From NCBI RefSeq assembly GCF_900107585.1, contig NZ_FNQM01000004.1:124001-188000 (forward strand): DNA of 64,000 nt. Direction: 5' to 3'. Under the pieces are notes generated by a model that searched no databases, was not told the origin of the DNA, and saw only the letters and a program-made list of their open reading frames with translations. The position numbers were made by a program, and so were the translations under genes. Source of the DNA: Rubrimonas cliftonensis (GTDB lineage: Bacteria; Pseudomonadota; Alphaproteobacteria; Rhodobacterales; Rhodobacteraceae). Below are positions 47,843-57,020 of the stretch, in pieces. How positions within the stretch are numbered: position 1 is the first letter of the stretch; every line of letters starts with the position of its first letter.

Positions 47843-49057
47843 ATGGACTACGAGGATTTCTTCCGCACATCGCTGGAAGGGCTGCGGGCGGAAGGCAACT
47901 ATCGGGTCTTCGCGAACCTTGAGCGGCGGCGCGGGAACTTTCCGAAGGCGCTGCGGCGCAGCGGCGGCGCCGAGTCGGAAGTCACCGTCTGGTGCTCGAA
48001 CGACTATCTCGGGATGGGCCAGCACCCCGCGGTGCTCGGCGCGATGCACGAGGTGCTCGACAGCTGCGGCGCCGGCGCCGGCGGCACGCGCAACATCTCC
48101 GGCACCAATGTCCACCATGTCGCGCTGGAGGCGGAGCTCGCCGACCTGCACGGCAAGGAGGCGGCGCTGCTGTTCACCTCCGGCTACGTCTCGAACTGGG
48201 CGGGCCTCGGCACGCTGGGCGCGAAGATCCCCGGCCTCGTGATCCTGTCGGACGCGCTCAACCACGCCTCGATGATCGAGGGCGTGCGCCACAGCCGCGC
48301 CGAGAAGCTGATCTTCCGCCACAACGACCTCGCCGACCTGGAGGCCAAGCTGCGCAGCGTCGCGCCCGGCCGGCCGAAGCTCATCGCCTTCGAGAGCGTC
48401 TACTCGATGGACGGCGACATCGCGCCGATCGCGGAAATCTGCGACCTCGCCGAGAAGTACGGCGCGATGACCTACATCGACGAAGTCCACGCGGTCGGCA
48501 TGTACGGGCCCCGCGGCGGCGGCGTCGCCGAGGAGCGCGGCCTGATGGACCGCATCGACTTCATAGAGGGCACGCTGGGCAAGGCGTTCGGCGTGGTGGG
48601 CGGCTACATCACGGCGACGGCGGCGGCGATCGACTTCATCCGCAGCTTCGCGTCCGGCTTCATCTTCACGACCTCGCTGCCGCCGCATGTGGCCGCGGGG
48701 GCGACCGCCTCGATCCGCCACCTCAAGCAGTCGGGCGCCGAGCGCGAGGGCCAGCGCGCCGCCGTCGCCAGGGTGCGGGCGAAGCTCGACCGGCTGGGGA
48801 TTCCCCATGCGCCGAACCCCAGCCACATCATCCCCGTGATGGTGGGCGACCCGGTGAAGTGCAAGATGCTCAGCGACATCCTGCTCGAGGACTACGGGAT
48901 CTACATCCAGCCGATCAACTACCCAACCGTGCCGAAGGGGACCGAGCGGCTGCGCATCACGCCGGGCCCGCTGCACACGGAAGCCGACATCGACCACCTC
49001 GTGCGCGCGCTGAACGACCTGTGGTCGCAATGCGCGCTGTCGCGTCAGGTGGCCTGA
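47843..49057 (+). CDS. hemA: 5-aminolevulinate synthase
   Basis: 404 residues, PLP fold-type [95 protein letters not shown] and the PLP lysine in [15 protein letters not shown] are all intact. It condenses glycine and succinyl-CoA to 5-aminolevulinate, the C4 entry to tetrapyrroles. Co-location with bch genes lets precursor supply follow pigment demand. AGGGAGGTGACG ribosome-binding site. A second, housekeeping hemA may exist elsewhere. Confidence 0.97.
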   Translation: MDYEDFFRTSLEGLRAEGNYRVFANLERRRGNFPKALRRSGGAESEVTVWCSNDYLGMGQHPAVLGAMHEVLDSCGAGAGGTRNISGTNVHHVALEAELADLHGKEAALLFTSGYVSNWAGLGTLGAKIPGLVILSDALNHASMIEGVRHSRAEKLIFRHNDLADLEAKLRSVAPGRPKLIAFESVYSMDGDIAPIAEICDLAEKYGAMTYIDEVHAVGMYGPRGGGVAEERGLMDRIDFIEGTLGKAFGVVGGYITATAAAIDFIRSFASGFIFTTSLPPHVAAGATASIRHLKQSGAEREGQRAAVARVRAKLDRLGIPHAPNPSHIIPVMVGDPVKCKMLSDILLEDYGIYIQPINYPTVPKGTERLRITPGPLHTEADIDHLVRALNDLWSQCALSRQVA

Positions 49058-49069
49058 GAGGCCGGAGCG

Positions 49070-49846
49070 ATGGACGGCGCCGGCGCTCCGTTCGAGACCG
49101 GCGGCGCCGGCGGCCCTGCGGCGGACCGCCCGACCGTCAGCGTGACGCTGTTCCGCTTTGCGACGCGCTGGCGCCGCCACTGGGCTTGGTGGCAGATGCT
49201 CAACTCGCGCTGGAAGCTCAGGCGGCTGCCCGGCGCGACCTTCATGCGGCAATGCGGCACGGGCTCGCGAGAGGGGTTCTATCCGTGGCCGAATTTCGGC
49301 GTCTACGGCGTGCTGGCGGCGTGGCCGTCGCTGGCGCATGCGCGCGAGCAGGTCGAGGGCAGCCGGGTCTATCGCCGCTACCGCGAGCACGCCGCGGAGC
49401 ATGTCACGCTCTATCTGCACGCCACGCGCGCGCGCGGCGCGTGGGGCGGCTCCCTGCCTTTCGAGGTGTGCGCGCCGGCGGAGGCGGAGGGGCCCGTGGC
49501 GGTGCTGACGCGCGCATCGATCCGCCCGCGCGCGCTGCGCGCCTTCTGGGGGCGCACGCCCGGCATCCGCGCCGAGATACCGCTCGACCCGCGCGCCGGC
49601 GGGCTGGCGTTCCGCATGGGCTTGGGCGAGCTGCCCTGGCTCAACCAGATCACCTTCACGCTCTGGACCGACCGCGAGGCCCTGCAGCGCTTCGCCTGGG
49701 CGCCGGAGAGCGCGCACGGGCAGGCCATCGCGGCGGCCCGCGCGGGCGACTGGTTCTCGGAATACCTCTTCGCCCGCTTCACGGTCGCGGGCGTCCATGG
49801 CGACTGGTCCGACGCGGACCTCTCGCGCCTCAGGCAGACCGCCTGA
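49070..49846 (+). CDS. crtA: Spheroidene monooxygenase
   Basis: 258 residues. VTLFRFATRWRRHWAWWQMLNSRWKLRRLPGATFMRQCGTGSREGFYPWPNFGVYGVLAAWPSL and LGELPWLNQITFTLWTDREALQRFAW are CrtA signatures. It introduces the 2-keto group into spheroidene to give spheroidenone, using O2, as in Rhodobacter and many roseobacters. The first about 22 residues are Gly/Ala-rich. It begins 12 bp after hemA, so it is read with the bch operon rather than with other crt genes, which are outside the window. Confidence 0.93.
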   Translation: MDGAGAPFETGGAGGPAADRPTVSVTLFRFATRWRRHWAWWQMLNSRWKLRRLPGATFMRQCGTGSREGFYPWPNFGVYGVLAAWPSLAHAREQVEGSRVYRRYREHAAEHVTLYLHATRARGAWGGSLPFEVCAPAEAEGPVAVLTRASIRPRALRAFWGRTPGIRAEIPLDPRAGGLAFRMGLGELPWLNQITFTLWTDREALQRFAWAPESAHGQAIAAARAGDWFSEYLFARFTVAGVHGDWSDADLSRLRQTA

Positions 49847-49871
49847 AACGCCGTCGGAAAGGCCGCCGCCC

Positions 49872-50447
49872 ATGCCCGCCCTCGCCGAAGCAACCGCCCC
49901 CGCCCTGCGTCGACAGCCGCGCGGCGCGCAGATCACCATCCCGGCGATCGCCGGCGACGGGTCGCTCTATCCGGTCGAGAAGCTGGCCGCGCATCAGCTC
50001 GGGTTGCGCCATGTCGCGATCTCGGCCTTCGTGTTCGACGGGCCGCGGCTGCTGATCCAGCGCCGGGCGCTGGGCAAGTATCACTGCGGCGGGCTGTGGG
50101 CCAACACCGTGTGCTCGCACCCGCACTGGGGCGAGAGCCCGGCCGCTGCGGCGGCGCGGCGTCTGGAGGAGGAGCTGGGCCTGCGCGTCGGCTTGAGCCC
50201 CGCCGGCGAGTTCGACTACCGCGCCGATGTCGGCGCCGGGCTGATCGAGGACGAGCATGTGCACATGTTCCTCGGCCGCGCGGGCGCCGACGCTGCGCTC
50301 TACCCTGACCCCGAGGAGGTGGCGGAGACCCGCTGGGTGACGCGCGAGGCGATGCAGGCCGAGATCGCGGCCGCGCCGGAGCGCTTCACGCCCTGGTTCC
50401 GCATCTATGTCGGCAGGTGGCCCGCGTTCGACTTCGGGACGGTCTGA
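49872..50447 (+). CDS. idi: Isopentenyl-diphosphate delta-isomerase, type 1
   Basis: 191 residues, Nudix fold. LYPVEKLAAHQLGLRHVAISAFVFDGPRLLIQRRALGKYHCGGLWANTVCSHPHWGESPAAAAARRLEEELGL contains the catalytic cysteine (NTVCSHP) and the metal-binding EEELG; DEHVHMFLG provides the second site. It balances IPP and DMAPP for carotenoid and phytol supply. ATG at 49872 follows crtA by 25 bp. Last gene of the rightward photosynthesis cluster; it converges with sufE. Confidence 0.95.
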   Translation: MPALAEATAPALRRQPRGAQITIPAIAGDGSLYPVEKLAAHQLGLRHVAISAFVFDGPRLLIQRRALGKYHCGGLWANTVCSHPHWGESPAAAAARRLEEELGLRVGLSPAGEFDYRADVGAGLIEDEHVHMFLGRAGADAALYPDPEEVAETRWVTREAMQAEIAAAPERFTPWFRIYVGRWPAFDFGTV

Positions 50448-50481
50448 TCGCGGCGGTCGCCTGTGCGGCCGGGCGACGCGG

Positions 50482-50913
50482 CTACCCCTGCGCCGCGAGC
50501 CCCCGAAGCCGCTCCACCATCGCCCTCAATCCGTTGGAGCGCTGCGACGAGAGCGCCTGGTCGAGCCCCAGTCGCCGGAAGGCGCCCTGGGCGTCGACGG
50601 CGAGGATCTCCGCGTCCGTCTTGCCGGCGTAGAGCGCATGGAGCACCGCGATGAGGCCGCGGACGATCATCGCGTCGCTGTCGCCGATGAAGTCGAGCCG
50701 GTCGCCCTCGCGGCGCGGCGCGATCCAGACCTGGCTGGCGCAGCCGTCCACCTTGGTCGCGGGCGTCTTGAGCGCCTCGTCCATCGGCGGCATCGCCTTG
50801 CCAAGGTCGATCACGTAGCGATACCGATCCTCCCAATCGTCGAGGAACGTCATGTCCTCGACGATGGCGTCGAAGTCCGGCGCGCCGGCGGCGTCTGCGT
50901 CTGTCTGGCTCAT
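50482..50913 (-). CDS. sufE: SufE family Fe-S cluster assembly protein
   Basis: 143 residues. EDMTFLDDWEDRYRYVIDLGKAMPPMDEALKTPATKVDGCASQVW contains the sulfur-accepting cysteine C58 in DGCASQVW. FIGDSDAMIVRGLIAVLHALYAGKT and LGLDQALSSQRSNGLRAMVERLRGLA complete the fold. It stimulates SufS by taking persulfide sulfur. ATG 50913; a TTG two codons upstream is less likely. It stands alone, convergent with idi, and divergent from the small lipoprotein gene with 61 bp between. Confidence 0.95.
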   Translation of the reverse strand: MSQTDADAAGAPDFDAIVEDMTFLDDWEDRYRYVIDLGKAMPPMDEALKTPATKVDGCASQVWIAPRREGDRLDFIGDSDAMIVRGLIAVLHALYAGKTDAEILAVDAQGAFRRLGLDQALSSQRSNGLRAMVERLRGLAAQG

Positions 50914-50974
50914 GAGCAACGAAGTAAGCGCCCGGGCCGGCTGCGTCCAGCCGCGGAGGCGGGAGGAGAGCGCG

Positions 50975-51466
50975 ATGATCCCTGTGAGCCTGATCGGGCG
51001 TCTTGGGCGCGGGGCGGCCTGCGGCGTCGCGCTGGCGCTCGCCGCGGCCTGCGCCGATGAGCCGCCGGCGCCGCCGCCGACGCTTCAGGATGAAATCCTG
51101 TCCAGCGTCGTCGTCGACGACGTGGCCTTCGCCGAGATCGGGCGCACGCACCGCGGCTTCATCCTGTCGGCCATCGGGTCGGCGCAGGGCGACGGTTGGC
51201 GCGGCGCGCGGCTGCGGCCGCGGCTCGGCGCCCCGGACGCGGAGGGGTTTCTCGATTTCGACCTCATCGCCGTGCCGCCGGCGCAGCCGGGGCCGGACGC
51301 GGAGCCCGAGGCGGTCGAGCGCGCGGCGCGGGCGGCCGGGCTGACCCAGAGACTGCGCGCTGACACGCCGCTGGCCCCGGAGCAGCTGTTCGGAGCGAAG
51401 GCCGTGCGGGTCTTTGCGCGACAGGGCTCGGCCACTGTGACGCTTCAGGCGCCGGCGCAGCCGTAG
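50975..51466 (+). CDS. Putative small lipoprotein, function unknown
   Basis: 163 residues. MIPVSLIGRLGRGAACGVALALAAACADEPP resembles a lipoprotein signal (positively charged n-region, hydrophobic core, LAAAC lipobox), so it may be anchored by a lipidated Cys at about residue 26. The rest, LQDEILSSVVVDDVAFAEIGRTHRGFILSAIGSAQGDGWRGARLRPRLGAPDAEGFLDFDLIA, is a soluble alpha/beta-looking domain that I do not recognise. GGGAGGAGAG is a strong ribosome-binding site. No operon partner. Confidence 0.75.
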   Translation: MIPVSLIGRLGRGAACGVALALAAACADEPPAPPPTLQDEILSSVVVDDVAFAEIGRTHRGFILSAIGSAQGDGWRGARLRPRLGAPDAEGFLDFDLIAVPPAQPGPDAEPEAVERAARAAGLTQRLRADTPLAPEQLFGAKAVRVFARQGSATVTLQAPAQP

Positions 51467-51530
51467 CGCGCCGCCGCTGGACAGGTCCGCCGCGGCGGTG
51501 CTACTCGACCTGTCGCGGAGCGTGCTCCGA

Positions 51531-51604
51531 GGCGACGTGGCGGAGTGGTTACGCAGCGGATTGCAAATCCGTCCACCCCGGTTCGATTCCGGGCGTCGCC
51601 TCCA
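51531..51604 (+). tRNA. tRNA-Cys (GCA anticodon), CCA encoded
   Basis: Acceptor stem GGCGACG (51531-51537) pairs with CGTCGCC (51594-51600). Discriminator T and encoded CCA follow at 51601-51604. The anticodon loop TTGCAAA gives GCA, decoding UGC/UGU. The T arm contains GGTTCGATTCC. All four stems can form, so it should be functional. It is free-standing between the lipoprotein and the aminotransferase genes. Confidence 0.97.
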
Positions 51605-51706
51605 GCACCCGCCCTTGACGCGAATCTTCGGCGGGCGATGGTGTAGGGCGTCTTGCATCGCACAACGCATGTCGTCGTCGTCGCGCCTCACCAAGGGAGT
51701 CCGCCC

Positions 51707-52966
51707 ATGTCCCGCCCCGCCGCCGCGCCCGGGCTGCTCGCCAATGGCCGCGAGTTCCTGTCGATCCCCGGCCCGTCGGTCATCCCGGACAGGGTGCTTC
51801 AGGCGATGAACCGCCCGGCGATCAACATCTACGAGGGCGACATCGTCGAGATCACCCAGAGCATCCTGCGCGACCTGCGCCGGGTGGCGCGGACCGAGGC
51901 GCGGCCGTTCATCTACATCTCGAACGGCCATGGCGCGTGGGAGGCCGCGATCACCAACACGCTGTCGCGGGGCGACCGGGTGCTGGTGCTCGAATCGGGC
52001 CGCTTCGCCGTGGGCTGGGGCGAGAACGCCAAGGCGCTGGGCGTCGAGGTGGAGGTGCTGCACGCGACGCCGGGGGCTGCGGTCGACCCTGAGGCGGTCG
52101 AGGCGCGGCTGCGCGAGGACCGCGCCCACGCGATCAGCGCCGTCATGGTGGTGCAGGTCGACACGGCGTCGAGCGTGCGCAACGACATCGCCGCGATCCG
52201 CCGCGCCATCGACGCCGCGGGCCACCCGGCGCTCTACATGGTCGACGTCATCGCCTCGCAGGGCTGCATCCCCTACGAGATGGACGCCTGGGGCGTGGAC
52301 GTGACAGTGGGCGGCGCGCAGAAGGGGCTGATGACGCCGCCGGGCCTCGCCTTCTGCTGGGCGAACGCCCGCGCGCTGGCCGCGGAGGGCGCCGCCGACC
52401 TGCGCACGCAGTACTGGAGCTGGGCGGGCCGCAGCGGCGGCGAGCAGTACCAGAATTTCGCCGGCACCGCGCCGATCCACCTGCTCTTCGCGCTGCGCGA
52501 GGCGCTCGACATGCTCGCCGAGGAGGGGATGGAGGCGGTCTGGGCGCGTCACGCCGCGCTTGCGCGGGCCGCGCGGGCGGCGGTGGCGGCGTGGTCGAGC
52601 GAGGGCCCGCTGAGCTTCCACGTCGCCGACCCTGCGCACCGCGCCGACAGCGTGACGACGGTTCGCGTCGCGACCGAGGGCCCCGACGCGGCCGACCCCG
52701 AGGCGCTGCGCGCCTTCTGCCGCGACGAGCTGGGGCTGGTGCTCGGCACGGCGCTGGGGCCGCTCTCGGGCAAGGCGTTCCGCATCGGTCACATGGGCTG
52801 GCTCAACGCGCCGATGCTGATGGGTACGCTCGGCGCGGCGCAGGCCGGCATGGCCGCCTGCGGCGTGCGCTTCGGCGGCGGCGCGCTGGAGGCGGCCGCC
52901 GCCGAGATCGCCGCGACCTTCGCCGGTCGCGTCGCCGTGAAGGACGCAGCGAACCGCGCGGCCTGA
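51707..52966 (+). CDS. Class V aminotransferase, serine/alanine-glyoxylate type
   Basis: 419 residues, PLP fold-type I. FLSIPGPSVIPDRVLQAMNRPAINIYEGDIVEITQSIL is the N terminus of alanine-glyoxylate/serine-glyoxylate transaminases. VQVDTASSVRNDIAAIRRAIDAAGHPALYMVDVIASQGC and the PLP lysine K206 in VGGAQKGLMTPPGLAF follow. FIYISNGHGAWEAAITN matches the substrate-loop region. AAGGGAG ribosome-binding site. It may serve glyoxylate-serine exchange or photorespiration-like flux; specificity needs assay. Overlaps nothing and is 0 bp from the following hydrolase start. Confidence 0.9.
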   Translation: MSRPAAAPGLLANGREFLSIPGPSVIPDRVLQAMNRPAINIYEGDIVEITQSILRDLRRVARTEARPFIYISNGHGAWEAAITNTLSRGDRVLVLESGRFAVGWGENAKALGVEVEVLHATPGAAVDPEAVEARLREDRAHAISAVMVVQVDTASSVRNDIAAIRRAIDAAGHPALYMVDVIASQGCIPYEMDAWGVDVTVGGAQKGLMTPPGLAFCWANARALAAEGAADLRTQYWSWAGRSGGEQYQNFAGTAPIHLLFALREALDMLAEEGMEAVWARHAALARAARAAVAAWSSEGPLSFHVADPAHRADSVTTVRVATEGPDAADPEALRAFCRDELGLVLGTALGPLSGKAFRIGHMGWLNAPMLMGTLGAAQAGMAACGVRFGGGALEAAAAEIAATFAGRVAVKDAANRAA

Positions 52967-54022
52967 ATGGCGCGCGCCGGTCCGCGAGGCGGGACAGCCG
53001 CCGCGCCGGCGCCGACCGGCCGGCGCCCGGCCGCATCGCGCCGCGCGGCGCTGGCGGCGGCGGCGCTCGCCCTGCTCGCCGGCTGCGCCGGCGGCGGCGC
53101 GGCGCCCCTGTCGGTCTCGCAGCCGAGCGCCGCCGAGGCCGCAAGCGCCGGGCCGCAGCGGTTTGCGCTGATCGACGCCGACGGCGCGCCGCTGGTCGCC
53201 GACCGCTGGCCGGCGGAGGGCGGCGCCCGCGTGGTGCTGCTGGGCGTGCACGGATTCGGCGACTACGGGCCGTCCACATTCGGCGGCCCGGCGCCGGACT
53301 GGGCGGCGCGCGGCATCGAGGTCGTGACCTACGATCAGCGCGGTTTCGGCCGCAACCCGTCTCGCGGGGCGTGGCCGGGCTTCGAGGCGTTGACGGCGGA
53401 CTTCGCCGCCGTGGCGGCGCAGGTCGCCGCAGCGTATCCGGGCCTGCCGCTCGTCGCGGCCGGTCATTCGCTCGGCGGCGCCGTGACGTTGGCGGCGCTG
53501 GGGGCGGGCGGGGCGCCGGAGGTTGACGCCGCCGTGCTGCTCGCGCCGGCGACCGGCGAGAGCGTCGGCCCCTTCGCCCGCGCCGCGGCGTGGACAGCGG
53601 CGGCTGTGATCCCCGACAGGCGATGGAGCGGCGAGGGCCTCGTGCGCCTCGTCCCGACCGACAACGCGGAGGCCCTCGCCCGGCTGCGCGCCGACCCCGC
53701 GTATCTGCGCGGCGCGACTGCGCGCGAGGTGCTGGGGCTGATGTACGCGATCGAGCGGTCGGGGGACGTCGCCGCGCGCGCCAGCCTGCCCGTCCTCGTG
53801 CTGCACGGCGAGAAGGACGCGGTGGTGCCCTACGATTCGGTCGCCCCGGTCGCGAAGGCGCTGCCGCGCGGCGAGACGATCCTCTATCCTGACGGCTGGC
53901 ACCTGCTGCTGCGCGACAACCAGCGCGCGCGCGTCTGGGCCGACGTGGCCGCCTTCGCGCTGGCGCAGGTCCGCCCGGCCGCCATCGTCCCGGCGCCCGT
54001 CGTCGCGATGGAGGTCCGATGA
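52967..54022 (+). CDS. Alpha/beta hydrolase, lysophospholipase-like lipoprotein
   Basis: 351 residues. An N-terminal extension with ALALLAGCAGGG (lipobox at about residues 36-39) suggests a lipid anchor, after a charged n-region. The hydrolase core has VLLGVHGFGDYG (oxyanion loop), YDQRGFGRNP, nucleophile elbow GHSLGG, LHGEKDAVVPYD (acid) and DGWHLLLRD (histidine), the pattern of monoacylglycerol lipase-type enzymes. It starts immediately after the aminotransferase stop and overlaps the methyltransferase start (ATGA). Substrate unknown. Confidence 0.88.
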   Translation: MARAGPRGGTAAAPAPTGRRPAASRRAALAAAALALLAGCAGGGAAPLSVSQPSAAEAASAGPQRFALIDADGAPLVADRWPAEGGARVVLLGVHGFGDYGPSTFGGPAPDWAARGIEVVTYDQRGFGRNPSRGAWPGFEALTADFAAVAAQVAAAYPGLPLVAAGHSLGGAVTLAALGAGGAPEVDAAVLLAPATGESVGPFARAAAWTAAAVIPDRRWSGEGLVRLVPTDNAEALARLRADPAYLRGATAREVLGLMYAIERSGDVAARASLPVLVLHGEKDAVVPYDSVAPVAKALPRGETILYPDGWHLLLRDNQRARVWADVAAFALAQVRPAAIVPAPVVAMEVR

Positions 54023-54810
54023 GCTTTTCCGCCGACTGGCTGACGCTTCGGGCCGCCGCCGACGACGCCGCGCGCGACCCCGGCCTCGTTGCGAAGCTCG
54101 CGGCGTGGGTCGGCGAGCGCACCGCGGCGCAGGGCGCCGAGCTCACGGTCGTCGACATCGGCGCGGGGACCGGCGCGACGCTCGCGGCGCTGCACGGCCG
54201 GCTGCCGCGCGCGCGCTGGCGGCTGGTCGACAACGACGCCGAACTGCTCGAGGTGGCGACCGCCCGCGCCGCGGCGATGGGCGCGCGCGTCGAGACGGCG
54301 ACGCTCGATCTGGCCGCCGATCCCGGCGCGGCGCTGCGCGGCGCCTGGTCGAAGGGCGCGCCCCGCCTCGTCACCGCCTCGGCCTTCTTCGATCTGGTCG
54401 GCGCCGACTGGCTGCGGCGGTTCGCGGCGGAGGCGGCGGCCCAGGGCGCCGCGGTCTATGCGGCGCTGACCTATGACGGCTTCGAGCGCTGGTCGCCGCC
54501 GCATCCCGAAGATGCGGCCGTCGGCGGGGCGTTCCTCGCCGACATGAAGCGCGACAAGGGGATGGGCCCGGCGCTGGGCGCGGACGCCGGCCCCGCGCTC
54601 GCCGAGGCGCTGCGCGGCGAGGGCTTCTCGGTCGAGACCGCGCCGAGCGCGTGGCGGCTGAAGGCGCCGGAGGACGCCGCGCTGATCGGCGCGCTGGCGG
54701 TCGGCGTCGCGGCGGCCTCGGGGGCGAGCCCGGACTGGCGCGCGGCCCGCGTCTCCGCCCGCGCCGTCGAGATCGGGCATCTCGACGTGCTGGCGCTGCC
54801 GCCGGGCTGA
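54019..54810 (+). CDS. Class I SAM-dependent methyltransferase
   Basis: 263 residues. LTVVDIGAGTGATLAALHGRLPRARWRLVDNDAELLEVA is SAM motif I at about residues 42-80. ASAFFDLVGADWLRRF and the DGFERWSPPHPEDAAVGGAFLADMKRDKGMGPALG segment resemble a family often annotated simply as SAM-dependent methyltransferase. It is coupled to the lipase-like gene by ATGA and converges with the DUF3445 gene 20 bp downstream. Substrate not recognisable. Confidence 0.82.
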   Translation: MSFSADWLTLRAAADDAARDPGLVAKLAAWVGERTAAQGAELTVVDIGAGTGATLAALHGRLPRARWRLVDNDAELLEVATARAAAMGARVETATLDLAADPGAALRGAWSKGAPRLVTASAFFDLVGADWLRRFAAEAAAQGAAVYAALTYDGFERWSPPHPEDAAVGGAFLADMKRDKGMGPALGADAGPALAEALRGEGFSVETAPSAWRLKAPEDAALIGALAVGVAAASGASPDWRAARVSARAVEIGHLDVLALPPG

Positions 54811-54830
54811 GGCGGCGCCGGGCTGGCGGC

Positions 54831-55691
54831 TCAGGCCAGCGCCGCCAGCGCCGCCGCGTGCTGGGCCGCCCCGCCGCGATAGTCCACGTCCGCCGCCGGC
54901 CAGCCGGCCATGCGGCGCGCGATGACGGCGCGCTCCTCGGCCGTCAGGGCGCCCACCGGCGTCAGCGTCGTCTTGACGCCGAAGACGACAGCGCCCGTGT
55001 GCGGCAGCCGCAGCAAGGTCTGGCGCTCGGTGCGCAGCCAGAACTGCGCGCCGGGGGGCGCGTGGGGCGCCTTGGCGTCCTCCCGCTGGACGAGGCGCAG
55101 GCGGTCGGTCGGCGTCACCAGCCAGTTGACGCGCATCAGCGGGCGCTCGGGCCGCAGCGCGGCGAACACGCGGTTGACGCGCGCGGCGAGGTCGCCCGCA
55201 TAGCGCGGCGTCGGGGCGTGGATCGGCGAGAGCGCCCGCCCCAGCTTCTCGGTCAGCGACCAGCGCGACGGAAAGCACAGGACGCCTGCGACGAGCCGCG
55301 CCTCCGCGGCGCCTTCGCCGGGGGCGAGCAGCAGGAAATCCTCCTGCGCGAGCCGCCCGGCGAGCGCCATGGTCTCACCGGAGAGGCTTACCGGGATGCC
55401 GTCCGGCCTGCGCGCCGCGCCATCCGACAACGTCCATTCCGGCCGCGCGGCGAGGTGCTCGAAAAGGGCGGCGCGAAACTCCGCGACGATGGGGCCGGCG
55501 TCGTCGGTCTGCGCCGCGACGTCGGGCGCGCCGCTCTCGATGAGCGCGTCGCGCTCCTGCATCTGGCTCGCGAAGTCCGGGTCCGCCGTCAGCCATGCGG
55601 CGGGGTCCAGCGGCGAGAGACCGGGCGGCTCGGCGGTGCGGTCGTCCATGTAGGGCGCATAGGGGGCGCCGCGCGCCGGCGACTCTGTCAC
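54831..55691 (-). CDS. DUF3445 haem-dependent oxidative N-demethylase-like protein
   Basis: 286 residues. YAPYMDD and GLSPLDPAAWLTADPDFASQMQERDAL match the start of the DUF3445 (HDOD, dimethylamine monooxygenase-type) family, and RLVAGVLCFPSRWSLTEKLGRALSPIHAPTPRYAGDLAARVNRVFAALRPERPLMRVNW continues it, with the conserved PIH. QFWLRTERQTLLRLPHTGAVVFGVKTTLTP ends the core. A GTG at 55691, overlapping the upstream methyltransferase stop as GTGA, includes the conserved PYMD; ATG 55649 would lose it. Activity on methylamines is a family property, not shown here. Confidence 0.85.
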   Translation of the reverse strand: MTESPARGAPYAPYMDDRTAEPPGLSPLDPAAWLTADPDFASQMQERDALIESGAPDVAAQTDDAGPIVAEFRAALFEHLAARPEWTLSDGAARRPDGIPVSLSGETMALAGRLAQEDFLLLAPGEGAAEARLVAGVLCFPSRWSLTEKLGRALSPIHAPTPRYAGDLAARVNRVFAALRPERPLMRVNWLVTPTDRLRLVQREDAKAPHAPPGAQFWLRTERQTLLRLPHTGAVVFGVKTTLTPVGALTAEERAVIARRMAGWPAADVDYRGGAAQHAAALAALA

Positions 55692-56893
55692 GGAAACGTC
55701 TCCGAGTAGAGGAGGGCGCCGAGGCCGACGAGGCTGCGCTCGAGCGGCGCGAAGCCGGCGGCGAAGGCCACCCAGTCCCGTCCGAGCGCGCGGGCGATCT
55801 CGCCGAGCCGCCGGCGGCCGTCCAGCGCGCCCAGCAGGGCGGGATCCTTCGGCAGCGCGACGCGGTGGGCGACGCCGTCGAGCGTCACCTTGAGCGTCCT
55901 GCCCGCCGCGCCGGCGAGCTGCGCCGCCGTCAGGCCGCGCAGGCGCGGCCGCGCCTCGGGGCGGAACGCCGCAAGGCCGGCGCCCTCGCCAGACGCCCCG
56001 CCCTCGGCCGGCTTCACGGCGTAGAAGACGTGCGCGCGGATGCCCCCGGCGAGCTGCTCGGCGAGCGCCGCGCGCGCGCCGGGCCCGAGCGCGGGCGCCG
56101 GCGCGCCGCCCAGCCACGTCTCCGGCGCGTAGCGCGCGGGCGCGAGGAAGCCGCTGAAGGTCAGGCCGGCGCGCTCGACCGAAGCCATGACGGCGTCGGC
56201 GGTGAAGGGCGTGTCGCGGGCGTGCAGCAGCAGATCGTAGAGCCCCGCGTCGCCGCGCGCATGGTCGCCGATGAGCTCGTTGCGCTTCAGCCAGTTGGTC
56301 GGCGGCAGGGCGTCGAGCGTCGCGCGCGCCCGCGCCGTCTTCTCCGCCGGCGACAGCCCGTCCGTCAGCGTCGCGAGAGCGGCCTGGAGCGGATAGACCC
56401 CGGTGCGCCCGTAGGGCGCATAGACCATGGCCCCGAGGCCGCCGCCGGGCGCCAGCGCCCGCGCGAGCGCGTCGAATCCCGCCTGCGGGTCGGGCAGATG
56501 GTGCAGCACGCCGCAGCAGTCCACATAGTCGAAAGGGCCCATCGCGGGCGCGTCGAGCAGGTCGCCGGTGACGAAGCTCACGCCGCTCAGGCCGCGGGCC
56601 GCGATCCGCCGCTCGGCGATGGCGCGGGAGGCGGCGGAGCGGTCGAGATAGACGATCTCGAATGGCGCGCGGGCGGTCGTCAGCAGCTGCGCCATCATCA
56701 CCAGAGCGTCGCCCGTGCCGCCGCCGGCGACGAGCGCGCGGAACGGGCGCCGCCAGTCGCGCGCGCCGCGATGGATGAAGTGGTCGATCTCGCAGGGATG
56801 GGAGGGCGAGCCGGTGACGAGGCGCTTCGCCTCGTCGGCGGGGTCGCGCTCGGGGTAGGGGTAGGCTTCGTACTGTTCGGCGACCGGGTCCAT
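55688..56893 (-). CDS. SAM-dependent methyltransferase with extra C-terminal domain
   Basis: 401 residues from ATG 56893. VAEQYEAYPYPERDP near the N terminus and RALVAGGGTGDALVMMAQLL (motif I) are followed by VDCCGVLHHLPDPQAGFDALARALAPGGGLGAMVY (motif II/post-II). The last about 130 residues, LKVTLDGVAHRVALPKDPALLGALDGRRRLGEIARALG, resemble a small winged-helix or acceptor-recognition domain (PqqD-like in spacing), but are not assigned. Coupled by GTGA to the DUF3445 gene. Both probably act on one amine or N-methylated substrate; this is inference. Confidence 0.83.
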   Translation of the reverse strand: MDPVAEQYEAYPYPERDPADEAKRLVTGSPSHPCEIDHFIHRGARDWRRPFRALVAGGGTGDALVMMAQLLTTARAPFEIVYLDRSAASRAIAERRIAARGLSGVSFVTGDLLDAPAMGPFDYVDCCGVLHHLPDPQAGFDALARALAPGGGLGAMVYAPYGRTGVYPLQAALATLTDGLSPAEKTARARATLDALPPTNWLKRNELIGDHARGDAGLYDLLLHARDTPFTADAVMASVERAGLTFSGFLAPARYAPETWLGGAPAPALGPGARAALAEQLAGGIRAHVFYAVKPAEGGASGEGAGLAAFRPEARPRLRGLTAAQLAGAAGRTLKVTLDGVAHRVALPKDPALLGALDGRRRLGEIARALGRDWVAFAAGFAPLERSLVGLGALLYSETFP

Positions 56894-57020
56894 GCCCGGC
56901 GTCTTCCCGCCTCCGCGCCCCGCGGTCAAGCAGGCGTCGCGCCGCCGCGCGACAGGAGCGCCGGTTCTGCGGCGCGGCTTCTGGCGCTAGAGTGGCGGCG
57001 CAGTCTCCGGGAGGACGCCG

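Noticed and set aside
50405-53902. A 1165-codon minus-strand frame across sufE, tRNA-Cys and the aminotransferase
   Set aside because: It overlaps the tRNA and sense genes with clear families; the translation has no recognisable domain.
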